NCBI GenBank assembly: GCA_964406795.1
Contig: CAYOTA010000016.1
Coordinates: 1 to 38,621 of the forward strand
Origin: JAGORM01 sp964406795
GTDB taxonomy: Bacteria; Patescibacteriota; Microgenomatia; Levybacterales; GWA1-39-11
Direction: 5' to 3'
Length of the DNA: 38,621 nucleotides
Below the pieces are notes generated by a model, which was given only the letters and a program-made list of their open reading frames with translations, had not been told where the DNA came from and searched no databases. Shown here one piece after another: positions 1 through 6,238 of the stretch. Position 1 is the first letter of the stretch; each line of letters begins with the position of its first letter. The position numbers and the translations under genes were made by a program.

Positions 1-14
1 GGAATTCACTACTG

Positions 15-34
15 CCCCGGGCTTACGCCCGGGG
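15..34. repeat. Perfect GC-rich hairpin
   Basis: An 8-bp perfect stem (CCCCGGGC / GCCCGGGG) closes a TTAC loop. It is far more GC-rich than the surrounding DNA. It has no T-tract on either side, so it is not a standard terminator. It may be a dispersed palindromic repeat or a structure at the end of a gene lying outside the window. Confidence 0.55.
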
Positions 35-41
35 AAATACG

Positions 42-299
42 TTGGACTTATTATACAAAAAAGAGTCTTCTTACTATAATGGAGCTGTAAATTCAATAGT
101 GTATGCTTTATATAATAGTCCTTCATTTGAGATTACAAATGCAATAATTCAACTACTGTGTAAATGCAAAGGACTTTCTCCAAACCATATATCCATTATT
201 AAAAAAGCTATCGAAACTAATTCGCAAGTTGCCCAAGCATATGGACTGAAAGTCTTAAAAGAATGTCTTAGAAAGTATTATAAAATCTTAGTTGACTAG
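42..299 (+). CDS. Hypothetical protein, possibly 5'-truncated
   Basis: This is an 85-codon frame that I do not recognise. The only start candidate inside the window is TTG, and the frame is open upstream to the window edge, so the real gene may begin outside. The product looks all-helical, with hydrophobic residues spaced as in HEAT or ARM-type repeats, and has two close cysteines (CKC) near the middle. No -10 box sits just before the TTG, unlike several other genes here, which favours a fragment of a longer gene. Its last codons (GTT GAC TAG) overlap the -35 box of the next small gene. Function unknown. Confidence 0.45.
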   Translation: MDLLYKKESSYYNGAVNSIVYALYNSPSFEITNAIIQLLCKCKGLSPNHISIIKKAIETNSQVAQAYGLKVLKECLRKYYKILVD

Positions 300-320
300 A
301 TTTTGTGTAAAGTGTATTAT
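292..320 (+). promoter_or_regulatory. Promoter of the 46-aa gene, leaderless type
   Basis: The -35 TTGACT (292-297), an exact 17-bp spacer and the -10 TATTAT (315-320) are followed by only 6 nt before the ATG at 327. Transcription would start at or next to the start codon, so the mRNA is predicted to be leaderless. The -35 overlaps the stop codon of the upstream frame. Confidence 0.7.
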
Positions 321-499
321 AGAAATATGAAAAAGACCACTAACAAACAAAAAAAAATAGAATATGAAAGAATAGTGAGAGTTGTAAAAAACGCAGAAAA
401 AACAGCAGAAAAATTTATTCAAAATAATAAATTTTACCCTTCAAGCAACCAGCCTAAATATCTCTAGAATAGATTGCTCTATTTTGATACACTTTACAC
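304..499. repeat. 13-bp inverted repeat flanking the 46-aa gene, candidate operator pair
   Basis: GTGTAAAGTGTAT at 304-316 reappears as its exact reverse complement at 487-499. The first copy lies in the promoter spacer of the 46-aa gene. The second lies just upstream of the recA promoter. Each copy is a spaced direct repeat (GTGT-AAA-GTGT). Possible readings are a shared regulator binding site controlling both promoters, or terminal inverted repeats of a tiny insertion carrying the small gene. The sequence alone does not decide. Confidence 0.5.
327..467 (+). CDS. Small basic hypothetical protein, 46 aa
   Basis: ATG to TAG gives 46 codons with a strongly basic N-terminal half (starts MKKTTNKQKK) and no hydrophobic segment. 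I recognise no family. The case for a real gene is the well-formed promoter (TTGACT, 17 bp, TATTAT) whose -10 is 6 nt before the ATG, the same geometry as recA, rpsJ and murB in this window. It lies directly upstream of recA and shares an inverted-repeat motif with the recA promoter region. A role linked to recA regulation is possible but is inference only. No signal peptide is visible. Confidence 0.5.
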   Translation: MKKTTNKQKKIEYERIVRVVKNAEKTAEKFIQNNKFYPSSNQPKYL

Positions 500-502
500 G
501 AG

Positions 503-533
503 TTGAAAAATAGTAGACAAATGTTAGTATATT
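503..533 (+). promoter_or_regulatory. recA promoter with possible LexA/DinR-like box
   Basis: The -10 TATATT (528-533) is 6 nt before the recA ATG, implying a leaderless message. The best -35 is a weak TTGAAA (503-508) with a long 19-bp spacer. TAGACAAATGTTAG (514-527) directly abuts the -10 and matches about 10 of 14 positions of the Gram-positive DinR/LexA box (CGAAC-RNRY-GTTYG). Weak -35 boxes with an overlapping operator are common at SOS promoters, but the operator call is tentative. Confidence 0.45.
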
Positions 534-539
534 ACTAGA

Positions 540-1658
540 ATGCCGAAATCCTCAAAATCAACATCTGTAGCTGACGGAATTGCTACAACAGCTGCAAACG
601 CTACCGCCTCCTCTGCTCAAAGACTTGACGCAATCAACATGGCAATGGAACAAATCCAGCGCCAATACGGAAAAGGTTCCATCATGAAATTTGGAGATGC
701 TGCAGCCAAAATGGTTGTGGAAGTTATACCTACAGGCTCTCTTGCGCTGGATCTTGCACTTGGCGTAGGTGGTGTTCCAAAGGGACGCATTATTGAGATA
801 TTTGGTCCTGAGGCATCCGGCAAAACTACATTATGTCTATCTATTATTTCTGAGGCTCAAAAAAAGGGTGGCATTGCCGCATTTATAGATGCTGAGCACG
901 CACTTGACCCACTATGGGCACAAACAATCGGTGTTAAACTGGATGAACTTCTCATTTCTCAACCGGACACCGGAGAACAGGCACTGGAGATTACTGAACA
1001 ATTAATCAGATCCGGCGGAGTAGATGTTATAGTTATTGATTCAGTTGCAGCACTTGTGCCTAGAGCTGAAATAGAAGGTGAGATGGGGGACGCTGTTATG
1101 GGAATGCAGGCGCGCCTTATGTCTCAAGCTTTACGTAAGTTAACCGCGGCTATCTCAAAAAGTAAAACAATAGTTATTTTTACAAACCAATTAAGGCAAA
1201 AAATTGGGGTCATGTTTGGAAACCCTGAAACTACTCCTGGTGGTCTTGCACTTAAATTTTATGCCTCAATTAGATTGGATACACGCAAAATTGACACTAT
1301 TAAAGACGGAGATAAGGTTATAGGAAATAGAACGCGCGTTAAAATCGTTAAAAATAAAGTGTCTCCTCCATTTAGAGTTGCTGAATTTGATGTTATGGGA
1401 GGAGTAGGGATTTCAAAAGAAGGAAATATTTTAGACGTAGGAATTGAGATGGGCACTATTCAAAAAGCGGGCGCATTCTTGCGGTATGGGGATTTAATGT
1501 TAGGGCAGGGACGCGAAGCCGCCAAAGAATATCTTGTGGAACACAAAGATATTGCCAAAAAGATTGTGGATGAGGTAATGAAAAAAGCACAAGAAAATAA
1601 ACCCATGCTATCTGTAGGACAAGACGAAACAAAAGATGAAGAAATTTCAGTGGACTAA
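540..1658 (+). CDS. recA: Recombinase RecA
   Basis: This is the DNA-dependent ATPase that forms filaments on single-stranded DNA, drives homologous strand exchange and stimulates LexA-type self-cleavage. The 372-aa product has Walker A GPEASGKTT (about residues 89-97), Walker B ending VIVIDSVAALVP (about 162-174) and the conserved loop FTNQLRQKIGVMFGNPETTPGG. An extra Ala/Ser/Thr-rich stretch of about 25 residues precedes the usual MEQIQRQYGKGSIM core, so the N-terminus is slightly longer than in E. coli. The C-terminus is acidic, as is usual. The ATG is 6 nt after a TATATT box. The 3' end overlaps recX by 23 bp, so the two are co-transcribed. Confidence 0.97.
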   Translation: MPKSSKSTSVADGIATTAANATASSAQRLDAINMAMEQIQRQYGKGSIMKFGDAAAKMVVEVIPTGSLALDLALGVGGVPKGRIIEIFGPEASGKTTLCLSIISEAQKKGGIAAFIDAEHALDPLWAQTIGVKLDELLISQPDTGEQALEITEQLIRSGGVDVIVIDSVAALVPRAEIEGEMGDAVMGMQARLMSQALRKLTAAISKSKTIVIFTNQLRQKIGVMFGNPETTPGGLALKFYASIRLDTRKIDTIKDGDKVIGNRTRVKIVKNKVSPPFRVAEFDVMGGVGISKEGNILDVGIEMGTIQKAGAFLRYGDLMLGQGREAAKEYLVEHKDIAKKIVDEVMKKAQENKPMLSVGQDETKDEEISVD

Positions 1659-2112
1659 CCCTCATCCCAACGACCCCACATACGCATTTAACCGCGCATT
1701 ACGATATCTATCCTTACGTCAAAGAAGCGAGAAAGAGATAGTAAAATATTTATCAGTCCGTGATTTCACTGAAAACGCCATACAACAAGCAATAACAAAG
1801 CTCAAAGAGTTAAAATTTTTAAATGATGAGGAGTTTGGAAAAAGCCTTACAAGATCCAGGCAGGTATACAAAGGAAGAAGTAGGAGATTTGTAAGTTATG
1901 AATTAAAACAAAAAGGTGTATCTGAGGAGATCATTGGAGAAGTGATAGATACGTCCCAAGAAGACTTACAGACAGCAACAGACTTTATAGAAAGAAAAAA
2001 ACGTGTCTATATAACAATGGATAAGCTTAAATTTAAAGAGAAAATGATACGCCTACTTTCCGCCCGCGGCTTTTCATATGATATTATTAAAACTGTTTTG
2101 AAGAATTATTAA
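1636..2112 (+). CDS. recX: Regulatory protein RecX
   Basis: RecX binds RecA filaments and modulates their extension and activity in the cytoplasm. The 158-aa product is helical, with the repeated three-helix modules typical of RecX (for example the segment around ALRYLSLRQRSEKEI, then KLKELKFLNDEEF, then SYELKQKGV). Length is normal for the family. Its ATG lies inside the last codons of recA in another frame, so translational coupling is likely. A hairpin at the 3' end may terminate the recA-recX transcript. Confidence 0.9.
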   Translation: MKKFQWTNPHPNDPTYAFNRALRYLSLRQRSEKEIVKYLSVRDFTENAIQQAITKLKELKFLNDEEFGKSLTRSRQVYKGRSRRFVSYELKQKGVSEEIIGEVIDTSQEDLQTATDFIERKKRVYITMDKLKFKEKMIRLLSARGFSYDIIKTVLKNY

Positions 2113-2124
2113 AAAACAGTTTTT
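2089..2124 (+). terminator. Possible terminator after recX
   Basis: A perfect 11-bp stem (AAAACTGTTTT at 2089-2099 and its complement at 2113-2123) spans the recX stop codon. The descending arm ends in five T residues followed by GCGG. The stem is AT-rich and the U-tract is short, so efficiency is uncertain. Confidence 0.4.
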
Positions 2125-2373
2125 GCGGTCCTCCCTAGCTAAAAGCTCGGTGCGGTCCTTTAAACAAGTTCTAAGCGATTTATAATTATTGTCAATTGCA
2201 ATCTGAACCCATGAAAAAATGATCGAGTAAACGACCAGTGAGTGAAACGAGCTGGTGAAAGAGGAAAGGTATTCTCCGGCTCTTTCAGAGAGCGAGGGAA
2301 ATTCTGGAATGGATGAAGATCGCGTTGACAAGAGTTTTTGTTTCTTTTGCCGGCGCAAAAGAAAAATAGTTTC
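2125..2373. other. Structured non-coding spacer between recX and NUDIX
   Basis: About 250 bp has no convincing gene. It holds a short direct repeat (GCGGTCCT at 2125 and 2151), several GC-richer inverted segments around 2240-2300, and a perfect 10-bp-stem palindrome at 2341-2364 (TTTCTTTTGC, CGGC loop, GCAAAAGAAA). Frames on the minus strand cross it, but they would overlap recX and have no start signals. It may be a dispersed repeat or a small RNA. It does not match RNase P, 6S or tmRNA landmarks that I can recognise. Confidence 0.4.
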
Positions 2374-2871
2374 ATGAGACATATACAAACATCAGTAAAT
2401 AATTTTATCCACTGCGGAGATGAATATCTCTTTTTACTTAGGGACAAAAACAAAAAAATTGACGCGGGTAGACTTAATTCCATAGGTGGAAAAGTAGAAC
2501 CGGGAGAAAACTACCTAGATGCACTTATACGAGAAACAGAAGAAGAAACAGGAATTATAGTAACTCCGGAAGAAGTTCAGTTCTTGGGAGTTTTGCGCCT
2601 TGAAGAAGGGTATGAAGACGACTGGGTTGCCTGTTTTTTTAAGACAGAGATTAAAACCAAACACATTCCCCATGGAACTAAAACCCCTGACGGGGAACTT
2701 TTATGGCTTCACAAAGACAAAATACTTAATTCAGATTATGAACTGGTAGATGATTTACACTACTCGCTTGAAGATATAGTTAACAATGATAGTATTTTCT
2801 TTGCAAATGCACTGATAAATGATAAAGAAAAAGTGGAAAAATATAGTGTCTCAAAAATCCCAAGAAAATAA
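2374..2871 (+). CDS. NUDIX hydrolase (MutT-like)
   Basis: It probably hydrolyses a nucleoside diphosphate linked to another moiety, such as an oxidised dNTP; the substrate is not determinable. The NUDIX box is clear: GGKVEPGE, 7 residues, then RETEEETGI, in a product of about 165 aa. I chose the ATG giving MRHIQTSVNN. A TTG start 36 bp upstream would add 12 residues encoded inside a palindrome and is less likely. No leaderless-type -10 box is visible here. The gene ends 1 bp before a convergent orphan gene, with no terminator in between. Confidence 0.85.
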   Translation: MRHIQTSVNNFIHCGDEYLFLLRDKNKKIDAGRLNSIGGKVEPGENYLDALIRETEEETGIIVTPEEVQFLGVLRLEEGYEDDWVACFFKTEIKTKHIPHGTKTPDGELLWLHKDKILNSDYELVDDLHYSLEDIVNNDSIFFANALINDKEKVEKYSVSKIPRK

Positions 2872-3405
2872 TTAACTATTCTTCACACGCGTTACTTGCC
2901 CTCTTGAGGGTTTATGTAAATAGTTTAATGCAGTTAACAGCTCTCCTGGCAAATCTTTTAAATCTTGACGTATATCTTTAAGATCAGCTTTATGCTCTGA
3001 ATTAATGTAAGCCTCTGGCTTACCGGTTTCAAGGTTTAAACTACTTATCCCAACTTGGTTTCTGTAATATGTTCTCCATTCCGGATTAACATATCTTACT
3101 ACAGCTACTCCACGCTCATTCCCTTCCGAATCGACAAAATATGCATTATAAGCTTCTGATCCCCTACCGGCTGGAACAATACGCTCTACTGTAACCTCAC
3201 CATTTGATCCAGGAAAAGTAAATTCTTCAGGAATTTGAGCATGCGGATCTACCTTATTAGCTCTTGCTTGATACATTTGCTCAAGGACTCCGAAAATACC
3301 TACTCCTGTAATTCTTTTTTTCTTTTCCCGCATCGCTTCAAGTTCAGTCCTTGCATCCAAGAAAGGATCTGTGCGTTGTACTCCTCGCCTATCTTCTATT
3401 CCCAT
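2872..3405 (-). CDS. Hypothetical protein, 177 aa
   Basis: Unrecognised soluble protein without a signal peptide or membrane segment. The N-terminal third is charged (MGIEDRRGVQ, then a KKK stretch near residue 29). The middle reads like a beta-rich fold (EVTVERIVPAGRGSEAYNAYFVD). The C-terminal part is helical and ends basic. It has its own TATAAT box 7 nt before the ATG, so it is probably a real, independently expressed gene. It converges on the NUDIX gene end to end. Function unknown. Confidence 0.65.
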   Translation of the reverse strand: MGIEDRRGVQRTDPFLDARTELEAMREKKKRITGVGIFGVLEQMYQARANKVDPHAQIPEEFTFPGSNGEVTVERIVPAGRGSEAYNAYFVDSEGNERGVAVVRYVNPEWRTYYRNQVGISSLNLETGKPEAYINSEHKADLKDIRQDLKDLPGELLTALNYLHKPSRGQVTRVKNS

Positions 3406-3412
3406 AAATCGG

Positions 3413-3439
3413 ATTATAGAGCCGCTAAAATAAATACAA
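3413..3439 (-). promoter_or_regulatory. Leaderless-type promoter of the 177-aa gene
   Basis: A perfect TATAAT (3413-3418) ends 7 nt before the ATG. The best -35 is TTGTAT (3434-3439) with a short 15-bp spacer. It fits the leaderless pattern seen at several genes in the window. Confidence 0.55.
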
Positions 3440-3459
3440 GTGGGGAATTTGTGGGAAAA

Positions 3460-3672
3460 TTAACGCTTTGGAGATGACTTCTTGCGTCTTGCGCTTCGGA
3501 ATACTCAATGCTTCGAAGAAAAAACTAACGTTTTGGAAAGATCTTAGACGGTCCTTCGACATACTCAGGACTGCGTCGGAAAAACTATCTCTTTGGAGAT
3601 GATTTTAGAAGGTCCTTCGACATACTCAGGACTGCGTCGGAAAAACTATCTCTTTGGAGATGATTTTTTCCT
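3460..3672. repeat. Tandem palindromic repeats with duplicated rpsI tails
   Basis: Three tandem units of about 61 bp follow rpsI. The two proximal ones (from 3550 and 3611) are nearly identical; the distal one is degraded. Each contains a palindromic core built on CCTTCGACATACTCAGG, resembling a motif widely dispersed in bacterial genomes. Between cores lie short copies of the rpsI 3' end. Read on the minus strand they encode SSPKR-stop at 3646 (the real end), SSPKR-stop at 3585, IFPKR-stop at 3525 and ARRKKSSPKR-stop at 3460. The most distal tail matches the real S9 C-terminus over ten residues while differing at five sense codons, all synonymously. Confidence 0.85.
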
Positions 3673-4101
3673 CCTTGCTTTACCTGCGTTTCCAACTTTG
3701 CGGCGCTCTCTGGTTCTTGGATCACGAGTCAAATATCCTGCATCAGATAATTTTTTGTGATGTTTTTCTGAATCCATTATGTCCAGCGCGCGTGCAATTC
3801 CATGAATCATGGCATCCATTTGACCTGACAATCCTCCACCAACCACACGTGCTGAAATAATATACTTTCCGAAAGTTCCAGTCTCCTCCAAAATTTTTTT
3901 ATACTTCGAATCAAAAGCTGGTCCTCTAAAATACTCTGCTAATAACTTACTATTTACTACTATATCTCCTCTTTTGCGTTCTGCACCAAAAACTTGCGCT
4001 GAAGCACTGTTATAAACTCGTACACGTGCTACAGCTTCACGTCTTCTTCCAACAGCAATTGTGTAATTTTTAGGTTGTAGTTTTTTTGTTATTACGTCCA
4101 T
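3646..4101 (-). CDS. rpsI: 30S ribosomal protein S9
   Basis: S9 is a component of the 30S head whose C-terminal tail reaches the P-site tRNA. The 151-aa product has the S9 signatures AVGRRREAVARVRVY, GGGLSGQMDAMIHGIARAL and the YLTRDPRTRERRKVG motif, and ends ARRKKSSPKR, keeping the terminal KR. It follows rplM by 5 nt, the usual L13-S9 pair, and is last in the L17-L13-S9 group. No Shine-Dalgarno is visible, so translation is probably coupled to rplM. The 3' end is followed by tandem repeats carrying copies of its own last codons. Confidence 0.97.
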   Translation of the reverse strand: MDVITKKLQPKNYTIAVGRRREAVARVRVYNSASAQVFGAERKRGDIVVNSKLLAEYFRGPAFDSKYKKILEETGTFGKYIISARVVGGGLSGQMDAMIHGIARALDIMDSEKHHKKLSDAGYLTRDPRTRERRKVGNAGKARRKKSSPKR

Positions 4102-4106
4102 AAGTA

Positions 4107-4532
4107 TTAATTACTAGCTACTTTGTCAGCGTATGGATGGGTTGCATCCTTATATACATATAATCTTTTAAGCATCAGTGCTCTTAATTTGTTTTTAGGA
4201 AGCATGCCTGATACTGCATGACGAATAATTTCTTCAGGTTTTTTAGCGCGTACTTCTTCAAGTCTTCTAGATCTTAATCCTCCTGGATACCCAGAGTAAT
4301 TTGTGTACACTTTATTTAGCTCTTTAGTTCCTGTTACTTTTACATTTTTGGCATTAGTCACTACAACATAATCTCCACAATCAATATTTTTTGCAAAATA
4401 TACCTTACTTTTGCCCATTAAATATTCTGCAATTTTGGTTGCACTTCTACCCAGAATTTCATTATTAACGTCAATTACATGCCATGAACGTTTCACTTCT
4501 GCTGCTTTTGTTGGTTTTGTTAAATTTTGCAT
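4107..4532 (-). CDS. rplM: 50S ribosomal protein L13
   Basis: L13 is an early-assembly 50S protein binding 23S rRNA. The 141-aa product carries the L13 features WHVIDVNNEILGRSATKIAEYLMGK, GDYVVVTNAKNVKVTG, SGYPGG and HAVSGMLPKN. Length is normal. It lies between rplQ and rpsI on the minus strand. A small hairpin (7-bp stem AGCTTGC / GCAAGCT) sits in the 36-bp spacer from rplQ. Confidence 0.97.
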   Translation of the reverse strand: MQNLTKPTKAAEVKRSWHVIDVNNEILGRSATKIAEYLMGKSKVYFAKNIDCGDYVVVTNAKNVKVTGTKELNKVYTNYSGYPGGLRSRRLEEVRAKKPEEIIRHAVSGMLPKNKLRALMLKRLYVYKDATHPYADKVASN

Positions 4533-4543
4533 ATTACTTTTTA

Positions 4544-4571
4544 AGCTTGCGAAAAAAGCAAGCTCTGCTTA
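4544..4571 (-). repeat. Stop-codon palindrome between rplQ and rplM
   Basis: Directly after the rplQ TAA comes GCAGAGCTTGC, then a 7-bp hairpin (AGCTTGC, TTTTTTC loop, GCAAGCT). Closely similar stop-codon sequences follow rplF (TAAGCAAAGCTTGC at 14118-14131) and rplW (about 20115-20128), and a related hairpin sits about 21 nt after the rplC stop (21239-21258). There is no T-tract downstream on the transcribed strand, so it is not a classic terminator. It may protect or delimit the mRNA segment; this is inference. Confidence 0.5.
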
Positions 4572-5069
4572 TTTTTTAGCTGTCTTTTTTACTGCTTTTC
4601 CGGCTGGCTTTGATTTTACCTCTTTTGGAGTCTTTTTGGAAGCATCAACGGCTATCTTTGCTTCTTTAACTTCAGTCTTTGGTGTTGCTTTCGCTTTGGG
4701 TGTTTCCGGTACAATAGTGGTTTTTTCAGTAAATTCAAGAATTACCATAGGCGCATTGTCTTTTTTGCGGCCACCAAGCTTAATTATTCTTGTATATCCA
4801 CCGTTTCTGTCTTTAAAGGCGGGTGCTATCTGCATTAAGAGTTCAGCTGTTGTAGCATGCACATGCTTTTTAAGTATCATAAGTGAATTGGAGTCATTCT
4901 TTTTTGCTCTCGTTATTAACTTCTCAACTTCAGACCTCACTGATTTTGCTTTTGCTTCTGTGGTTTTAATTCTTCCATGCAAAACTAACGCTTCAGCTAA
5001 GCTTTTAAAAAGCGCTTTGCGTTGATTCGTGGTTCTTTTTAATTTTCTTCCAAATACTCGTTTTCTCAT
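4569..5069 (-). CDS. rplQ: 50S ribosomal protein L17 with a basic C-terminal extension
   Basis: L17 is a 50S protein near the polypeptide exit tunnel. The start giving MRKRVFGRKLKRTTNQRKAL matches the family N-terminus; a longer frame beginning MEPQHIF runs through a hairpin and is rejected. The L17 core (HGRIKTTEAKAKSVRSEVEKLITRAK, then RNGGYTRIIKLGGRKKDNAPMVILE) covers about 110-115 residues. It is followed by a Lys/Ala/Pro-rich low-complexity tail of about 50 residues. Immediately upstream lies a 29-bp direct repeat of its own start region, separated from the gene by a hairpin element. Confidence 0.95.
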   Translation of the reverse strand: MRKRVFGRKLKRTTNQRKALFKSLAEALVLHGRIKTTEAKAKSVRSEVEKLITRAKKNDSNSLMILKKHVHATTAELLMQIAPAFKDRNGGYTRIIKLGGRKKDNAPMVILEFTEKTTIVPETPKAKATPKTEVKEAKIAVDASKKTPKEVKSKPAGKAVKKTAKK

Positions 5070-5077
5070 AATTTTAA

Positions 5078-5155
5078 TTAATTTTTTGGGGAAAATATGT
5101 TGAGGCTCCATTTATGGAGTTGAACATATTTTCTTCCAAATACTCGTTTTCTCAT
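5078..5155 (-). pseudogene. Duplicated 5' end of rplQ forming a 25-codon upstream frame
   Basis: The first nine codons of rplQ (MRKRVFGRK) and one flanking base are repeated exactly. A 29-bp direct repeat occurs on each side of the hairpin at 5091-5133. The upstream copy starts at an ATG and reads through the hairpin to a TAA 8 nt before the real rplQ start. It can be read as the footprint of a hairpin insertion that duplicated its target, or as an upstream reading frame feeding ribosomes to rplQ. The identity of the two copies suggests a recent event. Confidence 0.75.
5091..5133 (-). repeat. Conserved internal-loop hairpin, copy 1 (upstream of rplQ)
   Basis: On the transcribed strand GAAAATATGTT pairs with AACATATTTTC. 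Inside is an asymmetric loop CAA / CCTC, then an inner stem CTCCA / TGGAG closed by TAAA. It is one of four copies in ribosomal protein spacers that share the loop and outer stem while the outer extension and inner stem differ. Confidence 0.85.
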
Positions 5156-5178
5156 ATTGTTTTAAAGATCGTAACTAT

Positions 5179-5203
5179 AAAAAATGCGTCGGTCAAGACG
5201 CAT
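5179..5203 (-). terminator. Rho-independent terminator after rpoA
   Basis: A 7-bp stem (ATGCGTC / GACGCAT, loop TTGACC) is followed by TTTTT on the minus strand, about 40 bp after the rpoA stop. It would separate rpoA from rplQ. The loop TTGACC could also act as a -35 for a TACGAT box 17 bp downstream driving rplQ; that promoter is weakly supported. Confidence 0.75.
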
Positions 5204-5240
5204 GTAACATGTTTTCTAACCGTAATTGTAGACAGGTATT

Positions 5241-6164
5241 TTAGACTATGAATTCAATTCCCTTTTCTTTCAAACTTTCAGAAATAACCGAAAGGGACTT
5301 TGCTCCTAGGTTTCTGTAGTTCATAAGATCTTTTTTAGGAGTTGTTAATAGTTGTCCAACTGTTTCAATTCCTGCATTTCTTAATGAATTATAAATTCTT
5401 GTTGGTAAATCAAGTTCATCAACTGTCATTCTGGCTGCTTCATCAGAAAGTTTTGGGCTTGTCATAACCTGCTCTACTACTACATCTTCATCCTGTTCAT
5501 ACACGCGCATGAAATAGGAAACTAAAATTTTACTTGCCTGTTCTAAAATAAGAGATGGGGAAACTGTTCCGTCAGTCCACACATCTAATACGAGCTTGTC
5601 ATAGTTAGTTTGACGTCCAACACGAGTCTGTTCAACCTTATAAATTACTTTTGTAACTGGGGAAAATATTGCGTCAATTGGAATAACACCAATAGTTGAG
5701 ATTTTGCGCTCTTCTGCCAATGAATATCCAAGTCCTTTTTCAACAGTCATTTCCATCTCAACCTTTGATTTTTTGTCAGCTAATGACCCAAGATAATGAT
5801 CTTTGTTGATTACTTCAATTCCGTCTGTCTCTTCTATGTCGGCGCCTGTAATTTGTCCAGGGCCTGTTACTTCTAGTGTTAGTTTTCCTTCATTTTTACT
5901 CTCAGCCATCTTAACTCTGAGCATTTTGATGTTTAAAATAAGTTCAATAATATCTTCCTTAAGTCCTGGAAGAGTTGAGAACATATGCTTTACACCGTTG
6001 ATTTTAACAGAGGTTACTGAAGCGCCTTCAATTCCGGTAAGTAGTACACGTCTGAGTGCAACACCAAGAGTGTTTCCAAAGCCTGGTTCAAGTGGTTCAA
6101 AAACAAAACGTGCATAGGACTCGTTTTGATCTTCGGTTATAACTTTAAAAGTTGGGTTTATCAT
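5241..6164 (-). CDS. rpoA: DNA-directed RNA polymerase subunit alpha
   Basis: Alpha dimerises to nucleate RNA polymerase assembly and contacts UP elements and activators through its C-terminal domain. The 307-aa product has the N-terminal domain (FVFEPLEPGFGNTLGVALRRVLL, then SVKINGVKHMFSTLPGLKEDI) to about residue 230. A short linker and a helix-hairpin-helix C-terminal domain (LPTRIYNSLRNAGIETVGQLL, then RNLGAKSL) follow. It comes after rpsD as in the classical alpha operon, but L17 is cut off by a terminator. A stem-loop occupies the spacer before its start. Confidence 0.97.
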   Translation of the reverse strand: MINPTFKVITEDQNESYARFVFEPLEPGFGNTLGVALRRVLLTGIEGASVTSVKINGVKHMFSTLPGLKEDIIELILNIKMLRVKMAESKNEGKLTLEVTGPGQITGADIEETDGIEVINKDHYLGSLADKKSKVEMEMTVEKGLGYSLAEERKISTIGVIPIDAIFSPVTKVIYKVEQTRVGRQTNYDKLVLDVWTDGTVSPSLILEQASKILVSYFMRVYEQDEDVVVEQVMTSPKLSDEAARMTVDELDLPTRIYNSLRNAGIETVGQLLTTPKKDLMNYRNLGAKSLSVISESLKEKGIEFIV

Positions 6165-6178
6165 ATTCTTGACAACAA

Positions 6179-6220
6179 TGAAGCCTACACAGTATGGCTA
6201 TTGCCATCCGTCAGGCTTCA
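6179..6220 (-). promoter_or_regulatory. Stem-loop in the rpsD-rpoA spacer
   Basis: An outer stem of 8 bp (TGAAGCCT / AGGCTTCA) and an inner stem of 5 bp (ATGGC / GCCAT, loop of 4) are separated by a large internal loop, 15 nt before the rpoA start. There is no T-tract. Either an intercistronic processing or stability element or a translational regulator is possible. In E. coli, S4 regulates the alpha operon at an upstream site, so a direct analogy is not established. Confidence 0.45.
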
Positions 6221-6238
6221 ACTAATACTATTGTACTA

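Noticed and set aside
2125..2373. RNase P RNA, 6S RNA or tmRNA in the recX-NUDIX spacer
   Set aside because: A GAGGAAAGGT stretch resembles part of the RNase P core, but the other conserved segments and the length do not fit.
2074..2388. Minus-strand frames over the recX-NUDIX spacer (104 and 107 codons)
   Set aside because: They overlap the ends of recX and NUDIX, follow the palindromic structure and lack ribosome binding sites or leaderless promoters. The spacer looks non-coding.
3460..3672. CRISPR array in the tandem repeats after rpsI
   Set aside because: Only three units, spacers are gene-tail copies rather than unique sequence, and no cas genes are present.
4411..5025. 204-codon plus-strand frame opposite rplQ and rplM
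   Set aside because: It is antisense to two certain ribosomal genes, has no start signals and reads as hydrophobic low-complexity sequence produced by the complement of Lys/Ala codons.
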